A DNA stretch of 64,000 nt, taken from contig CAWEVL010000011.1 in the NCBI GenBank assembly GCA_963812525.1, positions 434,001-498,000 on the forward strand, given 5' to 3'. The notes below the pieces were generated by a model that saw nothing but the letters and a program-made list of their open reading frames with translations, searched no databases and was not told the origin of the DNA. The first letter of the stretch is position 1. Every line of letters starts with the position of its first letter. The position numbers and the translations under genes were made by a program. Source of the DNA: Bog-756 sp963812525. Its GTDB lineage: Bacteria > Actinomycetota > Acidimicrobiia > Acidimicrobiales > RAAP-2. Positions 8,364 to 18,395 of the stretch are shown piece by piece.

Positions 8364-9221
8364 TCACGAAGTCGGACGCGTCACATATTTGTAGTCGCAA
8401 CGGTATCCATTGGTGCTGCTGTTCGCGGAGGATCGTCCACCTTTGGAATCACCGCTCACGACTCGACCGAGCAGGTAGCAGTTCGATACTTTTCGCTGCC
8501 GGGTTGGTGGCGCGATGATGTGATCGCCATTGAAGGTGGCGACCTTCGAGAGCGCCGCGAGAATAGAACCGCGGCTGGGGTCGGACCCGGCCTTTTCAGC
8601 GCCTGAGCAAAGAGAGCTCCAGATACCCATCCATACATGGTGAACAGGTCGGGCTTGAATCCGGGTGATGCCACATTCACCAATGCAGGAAGTTTGCTAC
8701 GCTGGGATCGTGCCTTGTTCCCACCGAGATAGAGCGACGAGCTTTGATTGAGATAGGCGCGTCGACGGCCGGTGGCCCGCCTGATGCCGTGACCAGCTGG
8801 TTGCTGTAGGCGGCAGCTCAGAGGATGATCGGGTATGAAAGCCTGCTGGTTGAGATCCTTCAGCAGAGAGCCGGCGTAGATCGCCGGCATCTGATCGATG
8901 TAGAGGCTTTGACGCCTGATTCCTCATGGCGATCACGTTCTGGGTGAAGTCGACCTGGGTCTGATTATACGTGTGGTCGTAGATCACCCGATACAGACTT
9001 CGCATGACGTACTGCTGATCTGCCATTGGGCCTGGGACGAGGGCAGGTCGGCGATCAGCACGCGACGCCTTCACGGCGGTCGGGAACTGCTCTTGAAATA
9101 CTGGAGCGGACCTTCCAACCAGCGTTCCCCAGAGGAACGGGCTGAAGACGTTGCGAAGGCTGTTGGTCTTGGGGTCCAAGGCGACCGACACGTGGAACGC
9201 GGGATGCTGGGCCAGTAGCAC
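8364..9221 (-). pseudogene. Branched-chain-amino-acid-type ABC substrate-binding protein, broken and truncated
   Basis: The C-terminal two thirds of a periplasmic type I binding protein (LivK-like) are visible over several frames: LLAQHPAFHVSVALDPKTNS, IYDHTYNQTQVDFTQNVIAM, QMPAIYAGSLLKDLNQQAF, VNVASPGFKPDLFTMYGWVS, ILAALSKVATFNGDHII and NGYRCDYKYVTRPTS. These belong to the solute-binding half of high-affinity uptake systems; no permease or ATPase gene is nearby. The N-terminal end runs into the C-poor block at 9222-9955. An in-frame SHFSTFTALRV run just upstream, and ITSRTIKL near 9600, suggest that the missing part is there in mutated form. Confidence 0.7.
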
Positions 9222-9955
9222 TCGTAAAGCTGTAAAGGTGGAGAAATGTGATTAGTGTGACGTACTGCTAATGACGCTTGGGTGTTGTTTGTTGTGCATT
9301 GTGAAGTTGTGTTGTACTGTGACGACGATATTGATAGTTCACTAGCGTATGAAAATGACGTAGTGTGTAAGTTCAGTGCGTATTAAGGCTTTTGAAGAGA
9401 TGCTGAGAGTTAAGGTGGACAAGTTGCGAACGGATGGTACTCGCAGTGATTTGGTGTGGTAGTTAAAGGCACTGGTGGAATAGTGGTTTTGGTGCTGTTG
9501 AAGTAGAGGTGGAGGATGTAGTGGGGGAAGTTGGACGTACGCTGAGACTCAATAACACTACGATTCGGAGTGGTTCTCGGTGTAGTTTTATAGTACGAGA
9601 TGTAATTCTTTTTGAGGATGGTTCTGAAATGTAGAGGTTTTGGTTGTTTTGTATGGGGGGTGGAATTGTTGACTGTGTGGAACTCACAGAAATTTTTAGT
9701 CGGTTTAAAAGTCGTTGAACTGGTAAGTGTCAGTTTGATAAGTAGTGATTTCGGTGATCTGTTAGTGGTGGATCTAAAATTTTATGTGCGATGACATGTA
9801 ACTTTTTACGATTCTGTGTCGAGGTATCTCGCTGTAGCACAACTGTTCGCTTTGGTTTGTTGAGGAAGTGTAGAAAGTGGATCGTAAAAGTGTCATTGCT
9901 GTAGGACTTCAGTGTTTTGAGTAAGTGGAGCACGGTTTTTGGGTTTTTGTAGTCA
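9222..9955 (+). other. Cytosine-depleted, low-GC block with a sharp edge
   Basis: Hand counts over 9241-9960 give about 73 C in 720 bases (near 10%), against roughly a third in the flanks, while G stays near 29% and T rises. The depletion is on one strand only. The right edge near 9950 falls inside a SnoaL-like gene and the left edge touches the binding-protein remnant. No insertion-sequence ends, direct repeats or transposase were seen. Only the minus strand carries recognisable protein traces. Confidence 0.75.
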
Positions 9956-10092
9956 TTAGTCAGCCCGCTCCTCCCTGGTTCATGCCAGACGACGTCCTGC
10001 GCCATGACCACTCTCAGAAGGTCCAGGTTGCCGGACTCGAAATCTCGATAGGTCCGCTGGATTAACGACGCATATGAGTTCTCCTCAACCAC
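9730..10092 (-). CDS. SnoaL-like (NTF2 fold) protein with a compositionally altered C-terminal half
   Basis: The first 45 codons are ordinary high-GC sequence and clearly SnoaL/NTF2-like: YASLIQRTYRDFESGNLDLL then MAQDVVWHEPGRSGL, the usual start of small polyketide-cyclase-like or ketosteroid-isomerase-like proteins. From about codon 47 the coding strand has only about 11% G, yet the frame stays open for 73 more codons and the pattern VVLQRDTSTQNRKKLHVIAH still fits the family's RAVVLxRxTAxRxGRxLDV strand. Several residues look like Glu to Lys or Arg to Gln replacements. Expression and folding are doubtful. The start is a GTG. Confidence 0.5.
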   Translation of the reverse strand: MVEENSYASLIQRTYRDFESGNLDLLRVVMAQDVVWHEPGRSGLTNDYKNPKTVLHLLKTLKSYSNDTFTIHFLHFLNKPKRTVVLQRDTSTQNRKKLHVIAHKILDPPLTDHRNHYLSN

Positions 10093-10403
10093 ATCCCTCT
10101 CCTACTCCGACGACTACTCTCCCTTCAGCATCGACAGCTGGCGACGACTGTGCCAGAGGCGAAAGACCTGCACCACGGTGCTCGCCGAGCGAATGGGCCG
10201 AGGAATGGCAATTTGGGTTCCAGCAATAGAGTTCCATGAGCAAACGCATCACCGACTGACGAACCTCGTATGAGCTGCCTGGTCAGGGCAACAAAGCGTT
10301 GTATACCGACCAAGCCGTTGCGGTGATCCCTCGATCCGCCCGTGCCTTCGATGCCCTGAGGCAGAGCAGCGATCCGGCGGGCCTGGGCCCGAGTCCATCA
10401 CGT
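10093..10403. other. No recognisable gene
   Basis: A stretch of about 310 bases between the SnoaL start and the end of the wax ester synthase remnant. Composition is intermediate, and no open frame on either strand resembles a known protein. Confidence 0.4.
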
Positions 10404-11830
10404 TCAGGAGTCGACTGGGACGTCCCCGGCGACGGCGGTCCGAAGTTCGGCCAGGGAGTCGTGCAGGGCGTCGATGATCAGCCAGGGGTCGGGGACGCTG
10501 ACCGGGCAACCGAGCAGCGAGACACCGAGCGCATCGCTCGTAGCTCCACGCCGTGATGTTCAGGCCGATCCCTTCGAGGATCGGTCCCACCGAGTAGAGG
10601 GCCTCGAGCTCGATCGGTCCGAAGAGGATCCGTCCGCTGGTCCGGCCACGTTCGAAAGCACCACATTGAGGGGTGGGTGTACCCGGTCGGCGATGTGCGA
10701 CCGGCTCCATATCCGCACGATGGCGTGATCGATCTGAGGCGGGACGACGTCGGCCCGCTGCTCGAGGAGATCGTGGCCGAGCACGCTCTCGGACCTCCTT
10801 GGCCGCCCCTGCCCCCTCGTGGATATGCTGGAGGCGCTCGAGAGGGTCGGCGATGTCGGTGCCGATACAGACGTAGAGATTGTCGACTCGATTCCCCGAC
10901 ATGCGGGCGGCATCGGGGTCGGTCGAGACCGGGACGCTGGCCACGAGCGGACGTTCGGGCAGTTCGCCCCGGTCCGACAGGTACCGCCGCAGGGCCCCGC
11001 TGCACACACGCCAGGTACACATCGTTGAGTGTCGTTCCGGCGCACGCCGGATGGCCTTGAGTTCCTCGAGCGGGAGGTTGGTCATGGCAAAGGTCCGCTC
11101 GGAGGTGAGCGAGACGTTGAAGGACGTCCTGGGAATGTGATGGAGCGGGAGGGGCGGCTTCGGCGCGAAGCTCCGGCGGCGGCCTCTCGGAGGCGCGGGT
11201 CTGCGATCACCGACTCCCGGACCAAGTGGGGGAGGCCCTTCACCCGCGTGTGACGTGGTCGTGTGCGGCGATCAGTCAGCAGTTGGCGTCTGGACGGGAT
11301 GGGCTCGGGGCTGCCAGGGGTCCTCGATGGGCTCGTGCGGACGGCTCGACGGTCGCACCCTGCACCACGTTCCGCAGGAGGGCCACCGCCGCCGACCCGT
11401 CGGCCACGGCATGGTGGATCTTCACCACGACCGCGATCCGCCCGCCGTCGAGGCCCTCGACGACCACCAGCTCCCAGAGTGGCCGATCCCGAGCCAGAGG
11501 CGTACCGGCGAACTCGGCCACCACGGCGGCGAGCTGACGGTCACTCGCCCGGGTCCTCGAGCACGGCGCCGGCTGAGGTGGCGGCTCAGGTCGAAGTCGG
11601 GATCTTCGACCCACACCGGATGCCCGAGCCCCCAGGGCACGGGCACGACCCGGCGGCGGAAGGGCGGCAGCCGAACGAGCAGCTGCGCCGAGGACCTCGA
11701 CCAACGTGTCGTAGGAGAAACCGCCCTCGACATCCGACACGTCGGACACCGCCACCTTGATCGTGTGCATGTGGGCGGTCGGGGTCTCGGAATAGAGGAA
11801 CTTGGCGTCGAGTCCCGTCATCGCCTCCAT
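10404..11830 (-). pseudogene. Wax ester synthase/diacylglycerol acyltransferase (WS/DGAT), frameshifted
   Basis: The bifunctional acyltransferase that makes triacylglycerol and wax esters at the membrane or lipid-body surface. Segments in order: MTGLDAKFLYSETPTAHMHT, LARDRPLWELVVVEGLDGGR, the catalytic HHxxxDG motif as KIHHAVADGSAA, then LRRYLSDRGELPERPLVASV, MSGNRVDNLYVCIGTDIADP, DRVHPPLNVVLSNVAGP (the family's NxxxSNVPGP element) and ILEGIGLNITAWSY, ending near ELRTAVAGDVPVDS. They lie in three frames with at least four shifts. Rebuilt length is about 475 residues, the normal size. It is followed four bases away by a hydrolase remnant on the same strand. Confidence 0.88.
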
Positions 11831-11834
11831 CGGT

Positions 11835-13188
11835 TCAGCCCTCGCTCGGCTCGGGGACACCGGACAGCCGAGGCCTCGGCCGAGGGACTGCGACCAGGAA
11901 GTCGGACACCTGCTTGGACCAGAGGTAACCGACGTGGTTGCCCGCGTACCACGAGATGCGAGGCCTGGTCCCAGTGCTCCCAGAGGCGCTGCGCCTGGTC
12001 TGGAGGGGCCAGGCGGTCGCCGTACCGGCGAAGATGAAGCGTCGGGTCGAGGCACCTTCGCCTCGAAGCTGCAGAGGGGACACGACCCGGTAGACGCTCT
12101 CGGCGGCTCCTCCCATGATCTTGTGCTCGATCGCTCGGGCCCGGATGTCGCGAGGGACTGTGCTCGGTGGAACAGGCCGGGGAAGTCCGACACTGGGATG
12201 CCGGCCACCACGGCGTCGACGCCCTCTTCGATGCCGGCAAGCAGCGACACGGTGTAGGCACCGAGTGAGACGCCGTAGAGACTGATCGAAGTGGCACCCT
12301 GGCTCGCGGACCCAGTTGGATCAGCCGCCGGATGTCCCACACGGCCTGGGTCAGCCCGTGCACCGCGTTCATCAACTCGAAGGAGAGGAACGGCTCGCCG
12401 CTGACCAGGGTGACCCGGCGTGGTCCGTGAAGCGGCAGCGCCGGGAAGGCCACGTTCATCCCGAGCTCGTGGTGGAGCCGGCGATGCCTGAAGCCCCTGA
12501 AAGTCCATGAACGGGAACCCCATGCAGAACCCGTGCACGGCGATCACCCAGGGACGGGGGCCACCGGGGTGGCGGAGGACGACTGGCCGAGGCGGTCCGG
12601 TTCGGCCCGAAGGCCATCCAGCGTTCGCCGCCCGGCTCCCCATGATCGAGGCTCGAACTCGCTGTCCCAACTCAGCCGGTCGTAGTCGAAGCCCAGGGCC
12701 CAGCCCCGGCGCGTCTCCACGTCGCTGTCGGAGAGCGGCGGCGGGGTCCGGTGATACGACGCTGGGGTCGTCGATCCAGCCCAGTTCCGGGTGTACAGGG
12801 CGTCGGCCTCGGCGAGCTCGGCCGCCACCCTCGACGTAGTCCCCGGGGAGCGGGAACCGCCGGGGCGTCATGGCCATGGCCAGGAGGGCCTCGTCCATAG
12901 CCACCTGGGCGGCGAGGCCGACCGAGAGGTGCGGCGCGGGGAGTGAGTCCGACGACCTCGCCGCGCAGCAAGGCGGATCCGATGAACATGGAGGGTCCGG
13001 GGTATGGCGCGGGTGGCACGGATCAACGGCGCGCCGATGGAGGAACCCCGTCAGGGCTCGAACGGGCCTGGTGATGGGGTCCAGGCGGCCCCGGTTGAGC
13101 AACTGGGTGACACGGCCGTCGTCGCTCCACCGGCTCCGTGATCGGCACGTTGCCGGCTGACCGGCTCGTCACGCTCGGCCTCCCCCAT
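11835..13188 (-). pseudogene. Alpha/beta hydrolase, large type, frameshifted
   Basis: Rebuilt from several frames into about 450 residues: MGEAERDEPVSRQRADHGA, GPSMFIGSALLRGEVVGL, ADALYTRNWAGSTTP, then VIAVHGFCMGFPFMDFQG (oxyanion-hole HG), NVAFPALPLHGPRRV, the nucleophile elbow ISLYGVSLGAYTVSLLAG (G-x-S-x-G), GVDAVVAGIPVSDF and FAGTADRLAPPDQAQRLWEH carrying the acid residue. The start at 13188 has an excellent ribosome site (GGAAGGAGG). It stands directly before the WS/DGAT remnant, so the pair looks like a lipid-storage or lipid-mobilisation operon. Substrate unknown, probably an ester. Confidence 0.8.
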
Positions 13189-13313
13189 GGGCCTCCTTCC
13201 CCACTGTGGCTCGCTGCACGGTCCGTGGCGCAGGGCCGTCACCTGGGATACTAGCGTCCGGTACTAGGGTCGACGTCAGGGCCGGAAGACCCATTCGGTG
13301 ACTGGGGAGCGCC

Positions 13314-14947
13314 GTGGAGTTCAATCTGGCCGATCTCTTCGAGAGCGTGGTCGACCGGGTGCGGGACCGAGACAGCGCTGGTGTCGGGGCCCGACGTCTC
13401 ACCTATTCCCGAACTGGACCGGCGCGCCAACCGACTGGCCCACCATCTCGAGGGCGTCGGGCATCGGCCCGGGCGATCGCGATCGGCCTGCAGCTGGCCA
13501 ACGGCACCGAGTACATCGAGGCCATGCTCGCCTGCTTCAAGATCCGTGCCAGTCCCGGTCAATGTCAACTATCGCTACGTCTCGGCGGAACTGGAGTACC
13601 TCTACGAGGATGCCGGCCTGGTCGGCCTCGTCTTCCACAGCCGTTTCGCGCCAGCGGTGACCGGCGCGCTGGGTGCCATGGCACGAGGCACGAGCCGTTC
13701 TCGAAGTGCCCGATGGCATCAGACCATTCGGGTTCGGGGCGAGGACTACGAGGGCGGTGCTCGCATCGGCAGTCCGCGGCCCGGGGCTTCCCCCGTCGGC
13801 GCGCCGACGATCTCTACTGCGTCTACACCGGAGGCATCGACCGGCATGCCCAAGGGCGTCCTGTGGCGCCACGACGACATCTTCTTCGCCGCCATGGGTG
13901 GCGGTGACCCGCTGTCGCTCGGCAACCACATCACCGCCCCGAAGAGCTGACCGACCGGATCCTGCACCCTGGCATGAACGCGCTTGCCATCCCGCCATTC
14001 ATGCACGCGGCCGGACATTGGTTGGCCTTCTCCACCCTGTTCGGTGGTGGGAAGGTGGTCACCCTCGAAGGAGGGATCTTCGACCCGGCCGAAGTCGTGG
14101 CGTCTGGTGGAAGCCGAGAGGGTCAATGACGATCGTGGTCGTCGGCGACGCCATGGCCCGCCCCCTCCTCGACGTCCTGGCCGCAGCAACCCGACCGCTA
14201 CGACCTCTCGTCACTGATGGCCGTCGGGCTCCGGTGGTGCCGTGCTCTCTCCGTCGACCAAGGCGCAACTGGCGGAGCTGCTGCCGGGACGCATCGTAGC
14301 CGATCGCTTCGGATCCTCGGAGACGGGTCAGGTGGGCGGGGAGGCAGGCCCCCGACGACCCCTACGGGCCGCCCCGCTTGCGGGTGGACGACCGCACCGA
14401 CGTGCTCGACGACGATCTTGAGCCGGTCGGTCCCGGGCTCGGGTGTCATCGGCCATCTGGCCCGGGGTGGTCATGTACCGCATCGGCTACCTCGGGTGAT
14501 GCGGCCAAGTCGGCAACGACGTTCGTCGAGACGGAGGGGGCGGCGATGGGCGCTGCCCGGAGACATGGCGACAGTGGAGGCCGATGGGACCATCACGGTG
14601 CTCGGTCGGGGGTCGCTGTGCATCAATACGCGGGGGGGAGAAGGTCTTCCCCGACGAGGTGGAGGCGGCGTTGAAGGACCACCCGGATGTCCGCGATGCC
14701 ATCGTGGTCGGGCTGCCCGACGTCCGGTTCGGCGAACGAATGGTCGCCCTCGTGCAGCGAGGCCCCAGCGAAAGCTCGAAGCCGATCTTCGGACCGAACA
14801 TGCGCGTGAGCGGCTGAGCGGATACAAGGTGCCACGTGAGATCTTTCTCGTGGAGGAGATCGGCCGCTTGCCGAGCGGCAAGCCCGATTATCGATGGGCG
14901 AAGGAGATCGCCCTACGCCCCCGACGGTGGCAGAGCGAGTCACATGA
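13314..14947 (+). pseudogene. Fatty acyl-CoA synthetase (FadD-like), frameshifted
   Basis: An ATP-dependent acid-CoA ligase of about 545 residues spread over all three frames: EFNLADLFESVVDRVRDRD, ELDRRANRLAHHLEGVGHRP, YRYVSAELEYLYEDAGLVGL, the phosphate-binding motif as STGMPKGVLWRHDDIFFAAM, FMHAAGHWLAFSTLFGGGKV, then the C-terminal EKVFPDEVEAALKDHPDVRD and LSGYKVPREIFLVEEIGRLP with the catalytic-lysine motif GKPDYRWAK. It starts at a GTG and the rebuilt end is the TGA at 14945-14947, giving a four-base ATGA overlap with the next gene. It is divergent from the hydrolase/WS-DGAT pair, so the locus would activate and esterify fatty acids. Confidence 0.85.
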
Positions 14948-16183
14948 GAGCCGAAGCGACGATCGACGGTTGGGTCGCGGGGGTTCGAAAGTGTGCGCGA
15001 CACCTCCGAGCCAACTTCGGCGACGGGTTGGAGGCGGGTGCGGCCTTTGGCGCCACCACGGGGGCCAGAAGGTCGTCGACCTCTGGGGGGGTGTCGCGGA
15101 TACAAGGACTGGTCGGAGATGGGACGAGGACTCCTGGTACTGGTCTACTCGACCACCAAGGGGATGACCGCGATGTGCGCCAACGGCTGGCACAGGAGGG
15201 CGCTATCGACGTGGAGGCGCCTGTGTCGTCGTACGGCCCGAGCTCGCGCAGGCGGGAAAGGGGGATGTGACGGTGGCCGACCTTCTGTCACACCGGGCTG
15301 GGCTGGCCTGGGTCGACGGAGCGGTTTCCTTCGAGGAGGCACTGGCCTGGGACCCGGTAGTCGAGGCGCTCGAGAGGCAGGCGCCTCGTGGCCACCGGGG
15401 ACCGCCCACGGCTACCACGCGACGACGTACGGCTGGTTGGTCGGCGAGGTCGTTCGTCGGGTCAGCGGCCGAAGTCTGGGGATCTGTCTGCGCGAGGAGA
15501 TCGCCGGGCCACTCGGCGCGGAGTTCTTCATTGGCCTCTGGGGACGGAGGAACACGGGTCGCCCGTCTCGTCTCGTTTCTCGAGTCGCTGGCGTCAGGCC
15601 GAACCATGCCGTCGCTGGATGACCTGGTACGGGCCCGCCCGCCCCGGCGGCGGCGGCGAACTACGGCAGCCGCGACGTATGTGGCCCTGGACGGGCCGCT
15701 CACCCGGGCCTGGCTGCCCCCGGCGGCGCACTGTCGGACCGCGCGCCTGGGACGACCCACGGCTCCGGGCGGCGGAGATCCGGCGGCAAACGGCATCTGC
15801 GATGCCGGTCTCTGGCGTGCCTCACGCGGCCTGCGTCGGTGACGTGGCGACCCCGACCGGTGGGACCTTCCGCATCCTCGGCCCGGAGCAGCTCGACAGG
15901 GCCCTGCTCCCTCGGACCGAGGGGCCCGATGTGTGCTCATGGGGCTGGACATCGAGTGGGGTCTCGGCCTCATGCTCAATCGCGGCATCGTGGGCTCGGC
16001 CGGCCTCGGCGGTACTCGTTTCTTCGGCCACTTCGGCATGGGTGGCTCGGTGGGTTGGGCCGATCCAGACCTGGGACTGGGGATGGGCTACGTCATGAAC
16101 CAGATGGAGATCGGCACGACTGGGGATAAGCGCAGTTACCGGCTAATGAACGAGGCGGTGGACGCGGCGCGCAGAGCTCCTGA
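14944..16183 (+). pseudogene. Serine hydrolase of the beta-lactamase/esterase family, frameshifted
   Basis: A class-C-beta-lactamase-like esterase of about 410 residues. Segments: MRAEATIDGWVAG, HLRANFGDGLEAGAAFGATT, VVDLWGGVADTRTGR, the active-site SxxK as YSTTKGMTAMC, VTVADLLSHRAGLAWVDGAV, YHATTYGWLVGEVVRRVSGR with the tyrosine element, GAEFFIGL, LESLASGRTMPSLDDLV and HFGMGGSVGWADPDLGLGMG in place of the KTG box. At least five shifts. The rebuilt stop is the TGA at 16181-16183; without correction the last frame runs to 16271. Its ATG overlaps the acyl-CoA synthetase stop, so the two were one operon. Confidence 0.82.
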
Positions 16184-16196
16184 GCCGAGGGCCCGA

Positions 16197-17115
16197 CTAC
16201 CCGAGCACGGGGAAGCGGCGCTCGCCGCCAGCCGGTCGAGCACCGTTTGCATCGTTGAGGTCAACTCGTAGTAGCACCTACGAACGACCACGTCGTCTTC
16301 GGCCGATTCCGGACCGTACCGCTCCGACGAGTCGATGGGCTCGCACAGTTCCACGGTGATCTTGGCAGGAAGGGGCACTGTGGGGATTCCTCCGGGGACG
16401 ACCTCGAAAGGCGGGCCGAACACGAGCGGCATCACCTTGATCCGGAACAACCGGTCGAGTCCGAGGCGCCTTGCCACCCGCTCTCCGCGAGCCAGCACCA
16501 CGACGGTTTCGTGGGCGCCGACGGAGACGGCGGGGACAACGGGCACCTGAAGCCGCAAGGCGAGCCGGACGACCCCGGTCCGCTGGCCGAAGTCGATGCG
16601 GTTGCGATCCCACCAGGGACGGAACACCTCATAGTCCCGCGGGGTAGTCGATCAGGATCCCGCGGCCCGGAGTATCCCTTCTGCCCCGGCCGGTGTGGCT
16701 TCGACCCCTCCGGCCGTCGTATTGCGGTCCCGACGCCGGGGAGCCCGAGGAGGAAGGAGTGGAACAACGCGTAGACGGGCTCGTCCTGACCTCGCTCACG
16801 CCACCATGCGGTCAACAGAACAGGAATGTCCGGCGGCATCTGCCCCCCCGAGTGGTTGCCCACCACCAGGAACGGCTCTTGGTCCGGCAGCCGGTCGAAG
16901 CCCTCACCTCGGAGCGAAAGTAGGAGGCGAAGCAGTCCAGCACCGGACGAACCGCGGCAAGGAAGGCCACGTCCCGGGCTGAGCCGATCGGGGCGGGTGT
17001 CCCGTAGCTGCGCTCGACCACCCACCAACGATGCACCTGGCCGGCCCGGTGTCCTTGGGGCCGGGTAGCCGTCGGAAGGCTCCTCTGCACGCAAAAGGAG
17101 ATCGGTGTGGCCCAT
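16197..17115 (-). pseudogene. Glycerolipid (PlsC/MGAT-like) acyltransferase, frameshifted
   Basis: Rebuilt into about 300 residues: RWWVVERSYGTPAPIGSARD, FDRLPDQEPFLVVGNHSGGQ carrying the NHxxxxxxD acyltransferase motif I as H-SGGQMPP-D, PVYALFHSFLLGLPGVGT, VFRPWWDRNRIDFGQRTGVV, PVVPAVSVGAHETVVVLARG and VFGPPFEVVPGGIPTVPLPA. This is the LPLAT branch near diacylglycerol acyltransferase 2. Two or three shifts are needed; the rebuilt stop at 16197 leaves 13 bases to the convergent serine hydrolase. The start is uncertain because the N-terminal 40 codons are also out of frame. It completes a set of storage-lipid genes. Confidence 0.78.
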
Positions 17116-17284
17116 GTGGTTGTGGGGCAGGGGTACCCGCGGCCCAGGCGGAGGACGGCGCCATGCTCGGGTGGGAATACTGCAACATCACTCCGAACTT
17201 CGGAGAGGGTGAGGAGCACCGGGACGACACCTGGTGGCACCACCTCAACGACCTGGGCACCCATCGGTTGGGTGGTCATCGGGC

Positions 17285-18214
17285 TCACCCCGGCCGGGTG
17301 GCCCCGACCAGCCCCGGCCAGTGGGCGTCGTCGAACCGGACCAGGGCCCCGGTGTGGGGGGCGTCGATCATCTCGCCCGCCCCCACGTACAGCCCGACGT
17401 GGTCGACACCGGAAGGGCTGGCGCCGAAGAAGACCAGGTCTCCGGGCTGCACCGTGGCGTCGCCGGGGACGGCCGGCCCGACGTCGAACTGGGCCTGGGC
17501 CACCCGGGGCAGGGAGATCCCGGCGCTCCGGTAGGCGGCCTGGGTCAGGCCGGAGCAGTCGAACCCGCCCGGGCCGGTGCCGCCCCAGGCGTACGGGGTG
17601 CCGAGCTGCTGGGCGGCGTAGGCGATGGCGGCCACCACGGTGCCCGACACGGTGGGGTCCTCGGCGATGGCCAGGGACAGGGACAGCACCGTGTCGACAT
17701 AGGTCCCGGAGTGGTTGTAGGCCTCGACGGCCGCCCGCAGCGTCGGTTCGGCCCCGGCCCCGTCGGCACAGAGCATGGCGGAGGCGGTGTAGACCGCGTC
17801 CACCGGATCGTACGGCGACGCCGGCCGGGCGCCGTCGGGCCCGACCGTGGCGTAGGCGGCGAAGGTGGCCGGCTCGAACTGCAGGGGACCCTCGGCCCCG
17901 GCCCGGTTGGCCCCGGACCACACCCCGGCCGCGGTGGAGCGCCCGCTGCCCGATTCCACCGTGCCCACCGCGGCCAGCACGGACCACGACAGGCCGGGGC
18001 AGGTGCCGGCGGCCTGTTGGTACAGCGGGAGCCAGGTGGGCGGGACGGCCGGGCCGGCCTCGGCCCGGCCGGAGCCCTGGGCACCGGCGGCACCGCCTCC
18101 GGACGAGGTGGGGTCGGAGCCGCCCGGTCCGGAACCGGCGGCCACCACCACCAGCAGGACCAGGCCCATGACGAGGGACCCGACGATGGCCACGAGTGCG
18201 AGGAGCTTGCCCAC
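17285..18214 (-). CDS. Membrane-anchored NlpC/P60 peptidoglycan hydrolase with a lytic-transglycosylase-like domain
   Basis: An intact 309-residue protein. Residues 6-27 form an N-terminal membrane segment, residues 28-58 a Gly/Ser/Ala linker, residues 60-180 a transglycosylase-like domain (WSVLAAVGTVESGSGRS with Glu87, GPLQFEPATFAAY), and residues 195-309 an NlpC/P60 domain with Cys220 in GGFDCSGLTQAAYRSAGI, His272 in DHVGLYVGAG and His287. It should cut stem-peptide bonds, and perhaps glycan, in the cell wall outside the membrane. It is the first unbroken gene after the eroded region and is divergent from the acyl-CoA ligase. Confidence 0.9.
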   Translation of the reverse strand: MGKLLALVAIVGSLVMGLVLLVVVAAGSGPGGSDPTSSGGGAAGAQGSGRAEAGPAVPPTWLPLYQQAAGTCPGLSWSVLAAVGTVESGSGRSTAAGVWSGANRAGAEGPLQFEPATFAAYATVGPDGARPASPYDPVDAVYTASAMLCADGAGAEPTLRAAVEAYNHSGTYVDTVLSLSLAIAEDPTVSGTVVAAIAYAAQQLGTPYAWGGTGPGGFDCSGLTQAAYRSAGISLPRVAQAQFDVGPAVPGDATVQPGDLVFFGASPSGVDHVGLYVGAGEMIDAPHTGALVRFDDAHWPGLVGATRPG

Positions 18215-18395
18215 GGCCGTACCTCCGTACCGTCCGGGCGGTCAGGGTGAGCGGCGCCACTCAGAGGTCCCGTCCAGGTACCGGGGGCCGCCCCCAGTCC
18301 ACCACCCCCGGGGTCCGGTGGGCAAGACCCCTCCGACCAGGGGTCGGTATGCTCGTTCCACCGGATCTCCGGTGCCGGACAGGGGAGGAACGATC

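Noticed and set aside
9222..9955. Insertion sequence or prophage fragment
   Set aside because: No transposase or integrase, no terminal inverted repeats or target duplications, and one edge lies inside a gene without a junction sequence.
9222..9955. Diversity-generating retroelement variable region
   Set aside because: Such elements change A positions and need a reverse transcriptase and template repeat; neither is present, and the depleted base is C on the + strand.
17865..18395. Upstream extension of the acyl-CoA ligase frame to 721 codons
   Set aside because: The extra part is antisense to the NlpC/P60 gene and has no family match; the GTG at 18396 has a clear ribosome site.
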